From Nonomuraea sp. PA05 (GTDB lineage: Bacteria; Actinomycetota; Actinomycetes; Streptosporangiales; Streptosporangiaceae), in contig NZ_VSEY01000023.1 in the NCBI RefSeq assembly GCF_008086045.1, positions 124,001 to 188,000 of the forward strand: a DNA stretch of 64,000 nt. The letters are read 5' to 3'. Positions 54,101 through 62,237 of the stretch are shown piece after piece (the stretch's first letter is position 1; the number at the start of each line of letters is the position of its first letter). The notes below the pieces were generated by a model, which was not told the origin of the DNA, searched no databases, and worked only from the letters and a program-made list of their open reading frames with translations. Position numbers and translations under genes: made by a program.

Positions 54101-56633
54101 CGTCCGGCGGCGGCTCGCGCAGCCAGGAGCGCAGCAGGCTGACCAGCACCGCGGCGTCGGCGGACGCGCGCTGCTGGGCCAGGAAGATTCGGAACACGGC
54201 GCCTTCCAGCTCGCCGGTGCGCTCCAGCTCAGTGACGCCGTAGTGGCGCAGCGCCTTGGCGAGCCTGGCCTGGAAGGTGGAGGGCAGCCCGGCCCGCTCG
54301 ACGTCGAGGCTCTGCAGGTAGGTGTGGAAGTACTCGCGCGGGCTGTGTACGTGCTCGTCGCCGTCCTCGCCGGCGAGCCGGTTGCGGCTCAGCTCCGCCA
54401 GGTCGGCGAAGACCTCGAACAGCTCCAGCTCCTCGGCCAGCGGCCGGTGGCCTTCCTCGATGAGCGTACGGCGGGCGGCGAGGTAGTCGTCGAGCACGCG
54501 GCGCTCGTCGTGCGGGTCGAGGTCGTAGCCCAGCAGCAGGCTGCGCAGGCCGTCCTGGCCGCGCCTGGCGCGCTCGATCGCCGGGACGGTCTCGGGCGCC
54601 ACGGGCAGGTCCAGCTCGACGGCGCCCGCCGCCGAGACCTCGTCGGCAGCGGCGTCGTCGGCGAGCGGCTCCAGCCGCAGCAGCGGCGCGCCGGTCTCGA
54701 CCTGGCTGCCCACGGAGACGGCGATCTCCTTCAGCCTGGCCTTGAACGGCGCCCGCAGCACCGTCTCCATCTTCATGGACTCCAGCACCAGCACCGGAGC
54801 GCCCGCCTCGACCTCGGCGCCCACCTGCAGCGGCGTGGCGACGACCAGCGCGGGCGCGGGCGAGCGGACGACGCCGCCCTCGTCGCGGCTGACGCGGTGC
54901 GCCACGCCGTCCACCTCGATCAGGTGGGTGGCCCCGTGCGTGCCGATGAGCAGGCGGTAGCGGCTGCCGTTGACGACGATCTGCCCGGTGTAGCGGTCGA
55001 AGCGGTCGAGCTCGACGTCGGCGGTGCGCAGCTCGCCGCCCGCCTCGACGGCGACGCGGAAGCGGTGCGCGCCGACCCGGGCGACGCGCACGCGGTAGCC
55101 GGCGCCGCGCAGCTTGAGGTCCAGCGGGCGGCTGCTCTTGTGCTGCACCTGCGGGCGCCCGCCGAACGCCGTGGCCAGCAGCCGCTGCCGCTCGGCGCGC
55201 TCCTCCTCCTCGTACGCCTCGATCGCGGCGGTGGCCAGCGCGACGCCGGAGTGGCGGTGGGAGACGAGCCTGCCCTCGCCGCGGACGCGGTCGATCCAGC
55301 CGGTGTCGGCGCTGGCGTCGATCACCTCGGGCTGGTCGAGCAGGTCGAGCACGAAGCTCTTGTTGGTGGCGCCGCCCTCGATGATCACCGAGGTGCGGGC
55401 CATCGCCCGGCGCAGCCTGCCGAGGGCCTCCTCGCGGTCGCGGCCGTAGGCGATGATCTTCGCGATCATGGAGTCGAAGTCGGCGGGGATGGTGTCGCCC
55501 GCGCTGACGCCCGTGTCGACCCGGATGCCGGGCCCCGCGGGCAGGTCCAGCCGCGCGATGCGGCCGGGGGACGGCGCGAAGTCGCGGTCGGGGTCCTCGG
55601 CGTTCAGCCGGGCCTCGATGGCGTGCCCGCGCTCCGCCGGCGGCGCTCCTTCGAGCCTGCCGCCGGAGGCCACGTGGAGCTGCGCCTTGACCAGGTCGAA
55701 CCCGGTGGTGGCCTCGGTGATCGGGTGCTCGACCTGCAGCCGGGTGTTGACCTCCAGGAAGGCGAACATCCGGTCGCCCGGGTGGTAGAGGAACTCGACG
55801 GTGGCCGCGCCCCGGTAGCCGACCGCGACGGCCAGCCGCTCGGCCGACGCCTTCAGCTCGGCCGCCTGCTCGGGGGCGAGCACCGGCGACGCCGACTCCT
55901 CGATGACCTTCTGGTTGCGCCGCTGCACCGAGCAGTCGCGCACGCCCAGCGCCCACGCGGTGCCCTGGCCGTCGGCGATCACCTGCACCTCGACGTGCCT
56001 GGCGCCGGTGACCAGCCGCTCCAGGAACACCACGCCGCTGCCGAACGCCCGCGCGGCCTCCTGGCTGGTGCGCTCGTAGGCGTCGTCCAGCTCCGCCTCG
56101 TCATGGATCACGCGGATGCCGCGTCCGCCGCCGCCCGCGGTGGCCTTCAGCATCAGCGGATAACCGATCTGCGCCGCGACCGTGCGGGCGGCCTCCAGGC
56201 TCTCGACCGCGCCGCGGCTCCACGGCGCGACCGGCACGCCGACCTCCTCGGCGATCAGCTTCGCGCCGATCTTGTCGCCGAGCTTGCGCATGGCGTCGGG
56301 GCTCGGCCCGACGAAGGTGACCCCGATCCTGTCGCACAGCTCCGCGAACGCCGGATCCTCGGCGACGAAGCCCCACCCGACCCACGCGGCGTCGGCCCCC
56401 GTCTCCACCAGGGCGCGCTCCAGCGCCTTCAGGTCGAGGTAGGGGCGCGCCGAGGCGGGGCCGAGGTCGTAGGACAGGTCCGCCTCGCGGACGAAGGTGG
56501 CCGTACGGTCGACGTCGGTGTACAGGGCGACGGTCTCCATCCGCGTCCCGGTCTCCGCGGCGAGGTCCCGTACGGCGTGGATGAGGCGCATGGCGGCCTC
56601 ACCACGATTGACGATGGCGACACGATTGAACAC
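51174..56633 (-). CDS. single-chain biotin-dependent acyl-CoA carboxylase
   Basis: A 1819-residue multifunctional carboxylase. Biotin carboxylase covers about 1-455 (KATAGGGGRGIRV ATP-grasp loop, FLEVNTRLQVEHP). The biotin carrier domain is at about 585-655 with biotinyl Lys621 in LESMKMET. A long central region (about 680-1260) follows, then the carboxyltransferase (about 1270-1810; GKQSLDFSGGVSAEDNFGIG, HGGAFVVFSKALN). This is the eukaryotic-type order on one chain; most actinomycetes use separate alpha and beta subunits. GTG 56633 has AGGAGG 11 bp upstream. The substrate is acetyl-CoA by analogy, but propionyl- or longer acyl-CoA is possible. Confidence 0.9.
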   Translation of the reverse strand: MFNRVAIVNRGEAAMRLIHAVRDLAAETGTRMETVALYTDVDRTATFVREADLSYDLGPASARPYLDLKALERALVETGADAAWVGWGFVAEDPAFAELCDRIGVTFVGPSPDAMRKLGDKIGAKLIAEEVGVPVAPWSRGAVESLEAARTVAAQIGYPLMLKATAGGGGRGIRVIHDEAELDDAYERTSQEAARAFGSGVVFLERLVTGARHVEVQVIADGQGTAWALGVRDCSVQRRNQKVIEESASPVLAPEQAAELKASAERLAVAVGYRGAATVEFLYHPGDRMFAFLEVNTRLQVEHPITEATTGFDLVKAQLHVASGGRLEGAPPAERGHAIEARLNAEDPDRDFAPSPGRIARLDLPAGPGIRVDTGVSAGDTIPADFDSMIAKIIAYGRDREEALGRLRRAMARTSVIIEGGATNKSFVLDLLDQPEVIDASADTGWIDRVRGEGRLVSHRHSGVALATAAIEAYEEEERAERQRLLATAFGGRPQVQHKSSRPLDLKLRGAGYRVRVARVGAHRFRVAVEAGGELRTADVELDRFDRYTGQIVVNGSRYRLLIGTHGATHLIEVDGVAHRVSRDEGGVVRSPAPALVVATPLQVGAEVEAGAPVLVLESMKMETVLRAPFKARLKEIAVSVGSQVETGAPLLRLEPLADDAAADEVSAAGAVELDLPVAPETVPAIERARRGQDGLRSLLLGYDLDPHDERRVLDDYLAARRTLIEEGHRPLAEELELFEVFADLAELSRNRLAGEDGDEHVHSPREYFHTYLQSLDVERAGLPSTFQARLAKALRHYGVTELERTGELEGAVFRIFLAQQRASADAAVLVSLLRSWLREPPPDEALREPAGLVLERLLAATQVRFPVISDLARGVVFAWFGQPLLRRNRARVYAGVRKHLRHLDAHPGAPDRAERVAEMVRSTEPLVRLLGQRLVRENLDNAVMLEVLTRRYYGNKPLIAVRTSEVAGCTFLIAERAGSCVVSSAVGFDALGGALRGLAELTGAREDVVDADIYLVWEGQPEDPDAAAAALHEVIAAHPLPEQVRRITTTVAGRGGAVMHHHFTFRPSPEGMAEERLIRGLHPYIAERMQLERLNKFDLTRLPSSDEEVYLFQCVARENPSDDRLIAFAQVRDLTELREHDGRLVALPTAEDIIAACVDSIRRAQARRPSKKRLNTNRIVIYVWPPSNLTRAEMEMLARRVLPTTAGAGLEETLFIARQRDPETGALTKVAVRISLDATGAPKLTISQPSDEPIEPLDDYRQKVLRASSRNTVYPYELTGVLGDFAEHDLDADHTLVPVDRPKGRNTAALVAGVVTTRTRLHPEGITRVVLLGDPTKSLGALSEPECRRVIAALDLAERMRVPLEWYALSAGARISMESGTENMDWVAAALKRIVEFTQDGGEINIVVAGINVGAQPYWNAEATMLMHTKGILVMTPDSAMVLTGKQSLDFSGGVSAEDNFGIGGYDRVMGPNGQAQYWAPNLSAARDVLMSHYDHTYVAPGEQGPRRARTNDPIDRDVSDFPHVVEGSDFTTVGEIFSSTANPDRKKPFDIRTVMRALSDQDHPVLERWAGMADAETAVVQDVHLGGMPVCLLGIESRSVPRRGFPPTDGPDTYTAGTLFPRSSKKAARAINAASGNRPLVVLANLSGFDGSPESMRKLQLEYGAEIGRAIVNFRGPIVFCVISRYHGGAFVVFSKALNPNMTVLALEGSFASVLGGAPAAAVVFSGEVNARTAADGRVQGLEARVAAAAGADRAALTAELDELRASVRAEKLGEVAAEFDRVHNIRRAVEVGSVDAVIGAAELRPRVIEAIEARLK

Positions 56634-56823
56634 CCGACCGAGCCCTCCTGTAGACCAACCCTGTAGATCAAGATGCGTGCCTCACGGCACGACAGCCCCG
56701 TGCAGTATCAACTCTTCCGTCTCTCCGCCACTGACGCCCATGTCGTACACAGCGCACGCTGCGGGGCTGCATTTGTGGGAAACCCCCAAAAAGCCGACTG
56801 CGCGCGAAGCGGCGGCAGACAGT

Positions 56824-56870
56824 GAAACGACCTCTACCATGCGGCGTAACCGCAGGTAGAGGTCGTTTTC
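56824..56870. terminator. long hairpin between icd and the carboxylase gene
   Basis: A 14-bp stem (around ACGACCTCTACC at 56827-56838 and GGTAGAGGTCGT at 56855-56866) continues through a one-base bulge into TGCGG/CCGCA, with a CGTAA loop. It starts 9 bp after the icd stop. Confidence 0.88.
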
Positions 56871-56878
56871 GACGGCGT

Positions 56879-58096
56879 TTAGGCCGACATCTTCTTCTTG
56901 AGGTTCTCGTCGAGAGCCGCCAGGAAGTCCTGAGTGGTGAGCCACTTGGCGTCGCCGCCGACGAGCAGCGCGAGGTCCTTGGTCATCTGACCGCCCTCGA
57001 CCGTCTCGACGCAGACCTGCTCCAGCTTGTCGGCGAACTCGGTCACCGCGGGGGTGTTGTCGAGCTTGCCGCGGTGGGCCAGGCCACGGGTCCACGCGAA
57101 GATCGAGGCGATCGGGTTCGTGGAGGTGGGGTTGCCCTGCTGGTGCTGGCGGTAGTGGCGGGTCACGGTGCCGTGCGCGGCCTCGGCCTCGACGGTCTGG
57201 CCGTCGGGGGTCATCAGGACCGAGGTCATCAGGCCGAGCGAGCCGAAGCCCTGGGCGACCGTGTCGGACTGGACGTCGCCGTCGTAGTTCTTGGCGGCCC
57301 AGACGTAGCCGCCCTCCCACTTCAGCGCCGCGGCGACCATGTCGTCGATGAGGCGGTGCTCGTAGGTGAGGCCGGCCTTGTCGAACTCGTCCTTGAACTC
57401 GGTCTCGAAGACCTCGGCGAAGATGTCCTTGAAGCGGCCGTCGTAGGCCTTGAGGATCGTGTTCTTCGTGGAGAGGTAGACCGGGTAGCCGCGGTTGAGG
57501 CCGTAACGCATCGACGCGCGGGCGAAGTCGCGGATCGACTCGTCCAGGTTGTACATCGCCATCGCGATGCCGCTGCCGGGGAAGTCGTACACGTCGAGCT
57601 CGATCGGCTCGGAGCCGTCCTTGGGGGTGTACGTCAGGGTCAGCGTGCCCTCGCCGGGGATCTTCAGGTCCGTCGCGCGGTACTGGTCGCCGAAGGCGTG
57701 ACGGCCGACGACGATCGGCTTGGTCCAGCCGGGAACGAGCCGCGGCACGTTCGACATGATGATCGGCTCGCGGAAGATCACGCCGCCGAGGATGTTGCGG
57801 ATGGTCCCGTTGGGGGACTTCCACATCTTCTTGAGTCCGAACTCCTCGACGCGCGCCTCGTCCGGGGTGATGGTGGCGCACTTCACACCGACGCCGTACT
57901 TCTTGATGGCGTTCGCGGCGTCGATGGTGACCTGGTCGTCCGTGGCGTCCCGGTGCTCGATGCCGAGGTCGTAGTACTTCAGGTCGACGTCGAGGTAGGG
58001 AAGGATCAGCTGGTCCTTGATGAACTGCCAGATGATCCGGGTCATCTCGTCGCCGTCAAGCTCGACGACGGGGCCCTCCACCTTGATCTTGGGCAT
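56879..58096 (-). CDS. icd: NADP-dependent isocitrate dehydrogenase
   Basis: A 405-residue homodimeric isocitrate dehydrogenase of the subfamily shared with eukaryotic cytosolic and mitochondrial enzymes, making 2-oxoglutarate and NADPH. Signatures are VELDGDEMTRIIWQFIKD, SPNGTIRNILGGVIFREPI (isocitrate Ser) and the metal/NADP region GGYVWAAKNYDGDVQSD. AHGTVTRHYRQHQQG is the cofactor loop of the NADP type. Length is normal. It is followed by a strong terminator. Confidence 0.95.
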   Translation of the reverse strand: MPKIKVEGPVVELDGDEMTRIIWQFIKDQLILPYLDVDLKYYDLGIEHRDATDDQVTIDAANAIKKYGVGVKCATITPDEARVEEFGLKKMWKSPNGTIRNILGGVIFREPIIMSNVPRLVPGWTKPIVVGRHAFGDQYRATDLKIPGEGTLTLTYTPKDGSEPIELDVYDFPGSGIAMAMYNLDESIRDFARASMRYGLNRGYPVYLSTKNTILKAYDGRFKDIFAEVFETEFKDEFDKAGLTYEHRLIDDMVAAALKWEGGYVWAAKNYDGDVQSDTVAQGFGSLGLMTSVLMTPDGQTVEAEAAHGTVTRHYRQHQQGNPTSTNPIASIFAWTRGLAHRGKLDNTPAVTEFADKLEQVCVETVEGGQMTKDLALLVGGDAKWLTTQDFLAALDENLKKKMSA

Positions 58097-58149
58097 GCGA
58101 ATGGTTCCCCTTCAATGAATGGATGCGTTGAGGCTATCGGACCGCCAGG

Positions 58150-58473
58150 TCACGGTGCGAAAAGGGACAGGATGAGCGCCTTCAGCTCGTTGTTGTAAAG
58201 CAGGAGCGAGGTCAGGACCAGCACGAACCCGAACACGGACAGCGTGATGACGTCGGCCTTCTTGCTCCTCAGCGCGAGCTGCCCGCCGTACCCGGCGAAG
58301 CGCAGCGCGGCGGCGACCATGATGACGGCGCCCAGCACGAACCCGCCCCAGCGCGGGTTCACGATGACGACCACGAGCATGCCGACGGCCGCACCCGCCA
58401 GGATCAGCGGGTACGGCCCCCAGCTCTCGCGCTTCTCAGTCCCGTGGCTCAACGTTCTTCTATCGGCTTCCAC
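58150..58473 (-). CDS. DUF3017 small membrane protein
   Basis: A 107-residue membrane protein with three helices (YPLILAGAAVGMLVVVIVNP, GFVLGAVIMVAAALRFAGY, VITLSVFGFVLVLTSLLLY) and a charged N-terminus, matching the DUF3017 family of actinobacteria. GTG 58473 overlaps the citrate synthase end by 25 bp; TTG 58452, overlapping the stop as TTGA, is equally possible. Function unknown. It appears to be cotranscribed with citrate synthase. Confidence 0.75.
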   Translation of the reverse strand: MEADRRTLSHGTEKRESWGPYPLILAGAAVGMLVVVIVNPRWGGFVLGAVIMVAAALRFAGYGGQLALRSKKADVITLSVFGFVLVLTSLLLYNNELKALILSLFAP

Positions 58474-59570
58474 TTCTGGTCGGTCTCACCGATGTACTCA
58501 CTGTCGGGGCGGATCAGCCTGTTGTCGGCGTGCTGCTCGATCACGTGAGCGGTCCAGCCGGACATCCGGCTGATGGAGAAGACCGGCGTGAACAGATCGG
58601 TCGGGATGCCCAGGTAGTGGTAGACCGAGGCGGCGTAGAAGTCGACGTTGGGGTAGAGACCCTTGGTCTCGAAGACGACTTCCTCCATTTCCTTGGACAT
58701 CCGGTAGTACGTGTCGTCACCGCTGGATTCGCCCAGCTCCGCCGACATCCTACGCAAATGCGTGGCGCGCGGGTCCTCGGTCTTGTAGACGCGGTGACCG
58801 AAGCCCATGATCTTCTCGCCGGCGGCGAGCTTGTCGCGCACGGCCTGCGCCACGCCTCCCGGCGACAGCGACTCCAGGGTCTTCATGACCTGCTCGTTCG
58901 CCCCGCCGTGCAGCGGGCCCTTGAGGGTGCCGATGGCGGCGACGATGGCGGAGTGCATGTCCGACAGGGTCGCGGCGCAGACGCGGGCGGCGAAGGTGGA
59001 GGCGTTCATGGTGTGGTCGGCGTGCAGGACCAGGCACTCGTCGAAGATCTCGACCTCGCGCGGGCCCGGGGTGCGGCCGGTGACCTGGAGCAGGAAGTTC
59101 GCGGCGATGCTCAGCGACGGGTCCGGCTCCGGCACGTCGGTGCCGTTGCGGGCCGCGTGGTAGCGGGCGACGAGCAGCGGCTGCTGGGCAACCAGCCTGG
59201 CCGCCTTGCGCAGGTTGGCGTCGGGCGCGATGGAGTCCTTGTCGGGGTCGTCGGCTCCCGACAGGGAGACCAGCGAGCGCAGCGCCTCCATGGGTTTCTG
59301 TTTCTCGGCGATCTCGGCGATGTTCGCGGACACCAGGGCGCCCAGCTCCCGGCCCCGTGCCAGCTCGGCGCCGTACGCGTCGAGGTCGGAGCGGGTGGGC
59401 AGCTTGCCACGCTGGAGCAGGTGTGCGGTCTCCTCGAACGTCGCGCGGCCGGCCAGGTCGTGGATGTCGTATCCACGGTAGAAGAGGCGACCGGCCTTTC
59501 CGTCGATGTCACTCAGCGCTGTGGACGCCGCGACGACATCGGCCAGACCTTTCGTGGGCTTGTCCGCCAT
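58449..59570 (-). CDS. gltA: citrate synthase
   Basis: A 373-residue citrate synthase (short bacterial form), condensing oxaloacetate and acetyl-CoA. Catalytic motifs are LHADHTMNASTFAARV (His), GPLHGGANEQVMK (His), and GFGHRVYKTEDPRATHLR. The length and lack of the allosteric N-terminal domain put it in the citrate/2-methylcitrate synthase group, so a methylcitrate role cannot be excluded by sequence alone. It is divergent from an FHA-HTH regulator. Confidence 0.9.
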   Translation of the reverse strand: MADKPTKGLADVVAASTALSDIDGKAGRLFYRGYDIHDLAGRATFEETAHLLQRGKLPTRSDLDAYGAELARGRELGALVSANIAEIAEKQKPMEALRSLVSLSGADDPDKDSIAPDANLRKAARLVAQQPLLVARYHAARNGTDVPEPDPSLSIAANFLLQVTGRTPGPREVEIFDECLVLHADHTMNASTFAARVCAATLSDMHSAIVAAIGTLKGPLHGGANEQVMKTLESLSPGGVAQAVRDKLAAGEKIMGFGHRVYKTEDPRATHLRRMSAELGESSGDDTYYRMSKEMEEVVFETKGLYPNVDFYAASVYHYLGIPTDLFTPVFSISRMSGWTAHVIEQHADNRLIRPDSEYIGETDQKWKPIEER

Positions 59571-59654
59571 GAGTGTTTCCTCCGCTTATCTTCGCCCGAA
59601 GTCTACCCGTGAGCAGGCAAAACCGACCGCAAAGGTCCAGACCAATTTCACGTC

Positions 59655-59682
59655 GGATTCTCCTTTCGGCAAAGGAGATTCC
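59655..59682. promoter_or_regulatory. 12-bp inverted repeat in the gltA-FHA divergent region
   Basis: GGATTCTCCTTT (59655-59666) and AAAGGAGATTCC (59671-59682) pair with one mismatch around CGGC. It lies 85 bp before citrate synthase and 70 bp before the FHA gene and could be an operator or a leader structure. Confidence 0.6.
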
Positions 59683-59751
59683 GCATCCCCTCGGTTGGGT
59701 AAGCCGGAGCTGTAGTAATAGTTACGGCGGGCTACCTGGGGAGGAACTGCC

Positions 59752-60399
59752 GTGGAGGGGCCGTTCATACGCATCGAGGACACTGGCGAGGTGGTCCCGT
59801 TGCGCCCCGAGATCACGACGGTCGGAAGGGGCCGGGGTGTAGACATCCGGCTCACCGACCCCAGCGTGTCTCGACTCCATGCCGAGTTCGTCAGACGAGG
59901 ACCCTACCTGTACGTGGTGGACCTGGGCTTGTCCAGGAACGGCACGCGGGTGAACGGCAGGCCGATCGCCCGGAGGGTTCTTGACGACGGCGACGTCGTC
60001 TCCTTTGGCGCGGCGCGGGGTCGCATCGGTGGAGTCCCCCGAGAGGACTTCACCCCCGAGGTCGAGCTGCGCAGGGCGGCGGCGCCCGAGCTGACCAGGC
60101 GCGAGGTCGATGTGCTGACCTCGCTCTGCAGGCCGGCGCTGTCGGACGAGGCGTTCGTCGCTCCGGCGACCGCTCGCGAGATCGCCGACGACCTGGTCGT
60201 GACGGAGGCCGCGGTGAAGCAGCATCTGCTGCGGCTCTACCAGAAGTTCAGGATCCCGGAGGGCACCAACCGGCGCACCCGGCTGGCCAACGAGGTCGTG
60301 GCGCTCGGTCTGGTGCGCCCGACCCCTGTGGTCCCGCCACAGCGGGCGTCGGGCAACTCGGCCGAGCAGCCTTCGGCGGCCGGGCGCAGGGCGTCTTAA
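59752..60399 (+). CDS. FHA-domain DNA-binding regulator
   Basis: A 215-residue protein. The N-terminal forkhead-associated domain (about 5-85) binds phosphothreonine: VGRGRGVDIRL, SRLHAEFV and NGTRVNGRPI are the core residues. A LuxR-type helix-turn-helix region follows (LTRREVDVLTSLC, ATAREIADDLVVTEAAVKQH). The C-terminal tail is Pro/Ser-rich. GGGGAGG lies before the GTG. It could link kinase signalling, such as the receptor kinase at 46 kb, to transcription, perhaps of the divergent citrate synthase gene; that link is inference. Confidence 0.83.
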   Translation: MEGPFIRIEDTGEVVPLRPEITTVGRGRGVDIRLTDPSVSRLHAEFVRRGPYLYVVDLGLSRNGTRVNGRPIARRVLDDGDVVSFGAARGRIGGVPREDFTPEVELRRAAAPELTRREVDVLTSLCRPALSDEAFVAPATAREIADDLVVTEAAVKQHLLRLYQKFRIPEGTNRRTRLANEVVALGLVRPTPVVPPQRASGNSAEQPSAAGRRAS

Positions 60400-60467
60400 C
60401 AGGGATTCTGAGTTCGCGACCGGGGCTACGGCGAGGGGTTCCGGCAGCGTCGGACCCCGAGCCCCCA

Positions 60468-60489
60468 CCGTGCCGGTGAAACGGCACGG
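60468..60489. terminator. hairpin between convergent genes
   Basis: CCGTGCCG (60468-60475) pairs with CGGCACGG (60482-60489) around GTGAAA. It lies between the FHA gene and the GH10-like gene, which converge. The remaining part of this gap shows no gene. Confidence 0.65.
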
Positions 60490-60617
60490 ATTCGAGCAGC
60501 GGTGACCGTCCGAAAGGGCGTGTACGCCGGGCTCGTCGCCGGTCAGGAAAACGGCCAGCGACGCGCGCAGGCGTAGCACGCCCTCACTTCAACTCAGTTC
60601 AATCCGGGCAGCACCCC

Positions 60618-62150
60618 TCAGATCGCCCGGAACCCGTTGCTCGGCTTGCTGGTCCGGTTGGCCCGGTCCACCGCCACGGCGTAGTAGTGGTCGCCACGCT
60701 CGCCGTCGGGGTCGGTCCAGCGGATCTGCCGGTCGCCTGGCACGATCGCGACGAGGTTGCGCGCATCGGCGAAGGCGCTGGCGGAGTGCGCGTGCCGGTC
60801 GAAGCGGTAGATGGCGAACAGGAACGGCTCGTCCCTGCCTGTGGCCACCGCCCGCACCTCGACCCCGCCGGAGCGGCGCTTGGCGTAGGCCAGCACCGGC
60901 CGCCTCGGCGGCTCCCCGTTCGCCAGCCTGGGCAGCACGGGCGCGAGCGCGGGCCGCTGGTAGTGGTCGTTGACGGCCGTGGAGATGGACCCGATCCTGT
61001 CCACCTTGACGTCGTTGGCGTTGTACCAGATGTCGCCGCCGATCTCGGGGTGCTCGCGGTTGAGCGTGAGATGCCTGGACAGCTCGTCCGGCACCTGCCA
61101 CTCGGCCGCCTGCGCGGGGTCGCCCGCCTTGTACGCGGCCTGCCCGATCCACAGCAGCGTGCTGGTGCCGCTCGCCACGTCCGACCACCAGGGCACGAGC
61201 TTGGAGTAGTCGGCCGGCGGCTGCCCGATGTACCAGTAGAGCTGCGGCGCGATGTAGTCCAGCCAGCCCTTCTTGACCCAGCCGCGGGTGTCGGCGTGCA
61301 GGTTGTCGTACGACTGACCGCCGTTGGTCTCCGAGCCGAGCGGGTCGGTGGCCTTGTTGCGCCAGATGCCGGACGGGCTGATGCCCCAGGCGATCTCCGG
61401 CTTGGCGGCCAGCACGCGTTGCTGCATCTCCTGCACCATGAGGTCGACGTTGTTGCGCCGCCAGGAGGCCAGGTCGGGGAAGCCCGCGCCGTACTTGGCG
61501 AACTCCTCGGCGTCGTCGAAGGCCGTGGTGTTGGTCGGGTAGAAGTAGTCGTCGAAGTGCAGGCCGTCGATGTCGTAGCGGGTGACCGCGTCCATCATCG
61601 CGTCCTGGCAGAACTTGCGGACCTCGGGCATGCCCGGGTTGTAGTAGAGCTTGCCGCCGAACGGCAGGATCCAGTCGGGGTGCTGACGGCCGGGGTGGTC
61701 GGGGTGCAGCTTGGCGGGGTCGGCCTGCATCGAGACGCGGTACGGGTTGAACCAGGCGTGGAAGGCCAGGCCGCGCTTGTGCGTCTCCTCCACGGCGAAC
61801 CCGAGCGGGTCGTAGCCGGGGTCCTGCCCCTGGGTGCCGGTCAGGTACTGCGACCACGGCTCGTACGGTGACGGCCAGAACGCGTCGGCGGTCGGCCTGA
61901 TCTGCACGAACACCGAGTTGAGCTTCCTCTGGACGGCCACGTCCAGCCAGGCGAGGTACTCGGCCTTCTGCTCGTCGGCGCTCAGCCCGGGCTTGGACGG
62001 CCAGTTGATGTTGACCACGGAAGCGATCCACATGCCCCGCATCTGCCGTAACGGCGGCACGTAGCCGGCTTCTGCGAAGGCGGGCAGCGGGACGGCGGAA
62101 GCGGCGGCGGCGAGGGCGAGACCCTTCAGGAGAGTCCTTCTGCTGGGCAT
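60618..62150 (-). CDS. secreted GH10-like glycosyl hydrolase (DUF187 family)
   Basis: A 510-residue exported protein. The N-terminus has a Tat-type signal (SRRTLLKGLALAAAASAVPL, cleavage near AFA). The body is a TIM-barrel of the GHL10/DUF187 type: QMRGMWIASVVNINWPS, KLNSVFVQIRPTADAFW, GLAFHAWFNPYRV and DIDGLHFDDYFYP, the last holding probable catalytic acids. A fibronectin-III-like C-terminal domain (about 415-510) follows. Relatives act on peptidoglycan-associated or other polysaccharides; the true substrate is unclear. It is divergent from the GH3 gene. Confidence 0.85.
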   Translation of the reverse strand: MPSRRTLLKGLALAAAASAVPLPAFAEAGYVPPLRQMRGMWIASVVNINWPSKPGLSADEQKAEYLAWLDVAVQRKLNSVFVQIRPTADAFWPSPYEPWSQYLTGTQGQDPGYDPLGFAVEETHKRGLAFHAWFNPYRVSMQADPAKLHPDHPGRQHPDWILPFGGKLYYNPGMPEVRKFCQDAMMDAVTRYDIDGLHFDDYFYPTNTTAFDDAEEFAKYGAGFPDLASWRRNNVDLMVQEMQQRVLAAKPEIAWGISPSGIWRNKATDPLGSETNGGQSYDNLHADTRGWVKKGWLDYIAPQLYWYIGQPPADYSKLVPWWSDVASGTSTLLWIGQAAYKAGDPAQAAEWQVPDELSRHLTLNREHPEIGGDIWYNANDVKVDRIGSISTAVNDHYQRPALAPVLPRLANGEPPRRPVLAYAKRRSGGVEVRAVATGRDEPFLFAIYRFDRHAHSASAFADARNLVAIVPGDRQIRWTDPDGERGDHYYAVAVDRANRTSKPSNGFRAI

Positions 62151-62196
62151 GGGGGGTGGCCTCTCGGAAGTGGTTGTGTCGAGGCCGACGATGACA

Positions 62197-62233
62197 GAAA
62201 ATTACCTTCAGATCAACAACCGTGAAGGAAAAT
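62197..62233. promoter_or_regulatory. possible RpiR/MurR operator
   Basis: GAAAATTACCTTCA (62197-62210) faces TGAAGGAAAAT (62223-62233): TGAAGG is present in both orientations with AT-rich flanks. It lies in the short gap between two cell-wall hydrolase genes, next to an RpiR gene. Confidence 0.45.
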
Positions 62234-62237
62234 GCCG

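Noticed and set aside
51276..56666. A 1796-codon open frame on the plus strand opposite the carboxylase gene
   Set aside because: It is a shadow of the GC-rich gene: composition is dominated by Gly, Arg, Val, Asp and His in low-complexity runs with no family motif, while the minus strand holds a complete carboxylase.
56682..57881. A 399-codon minus-strand frame beside icd
   Set aside because: It is a shifted frame of icd and runs through its terminator hairpin.
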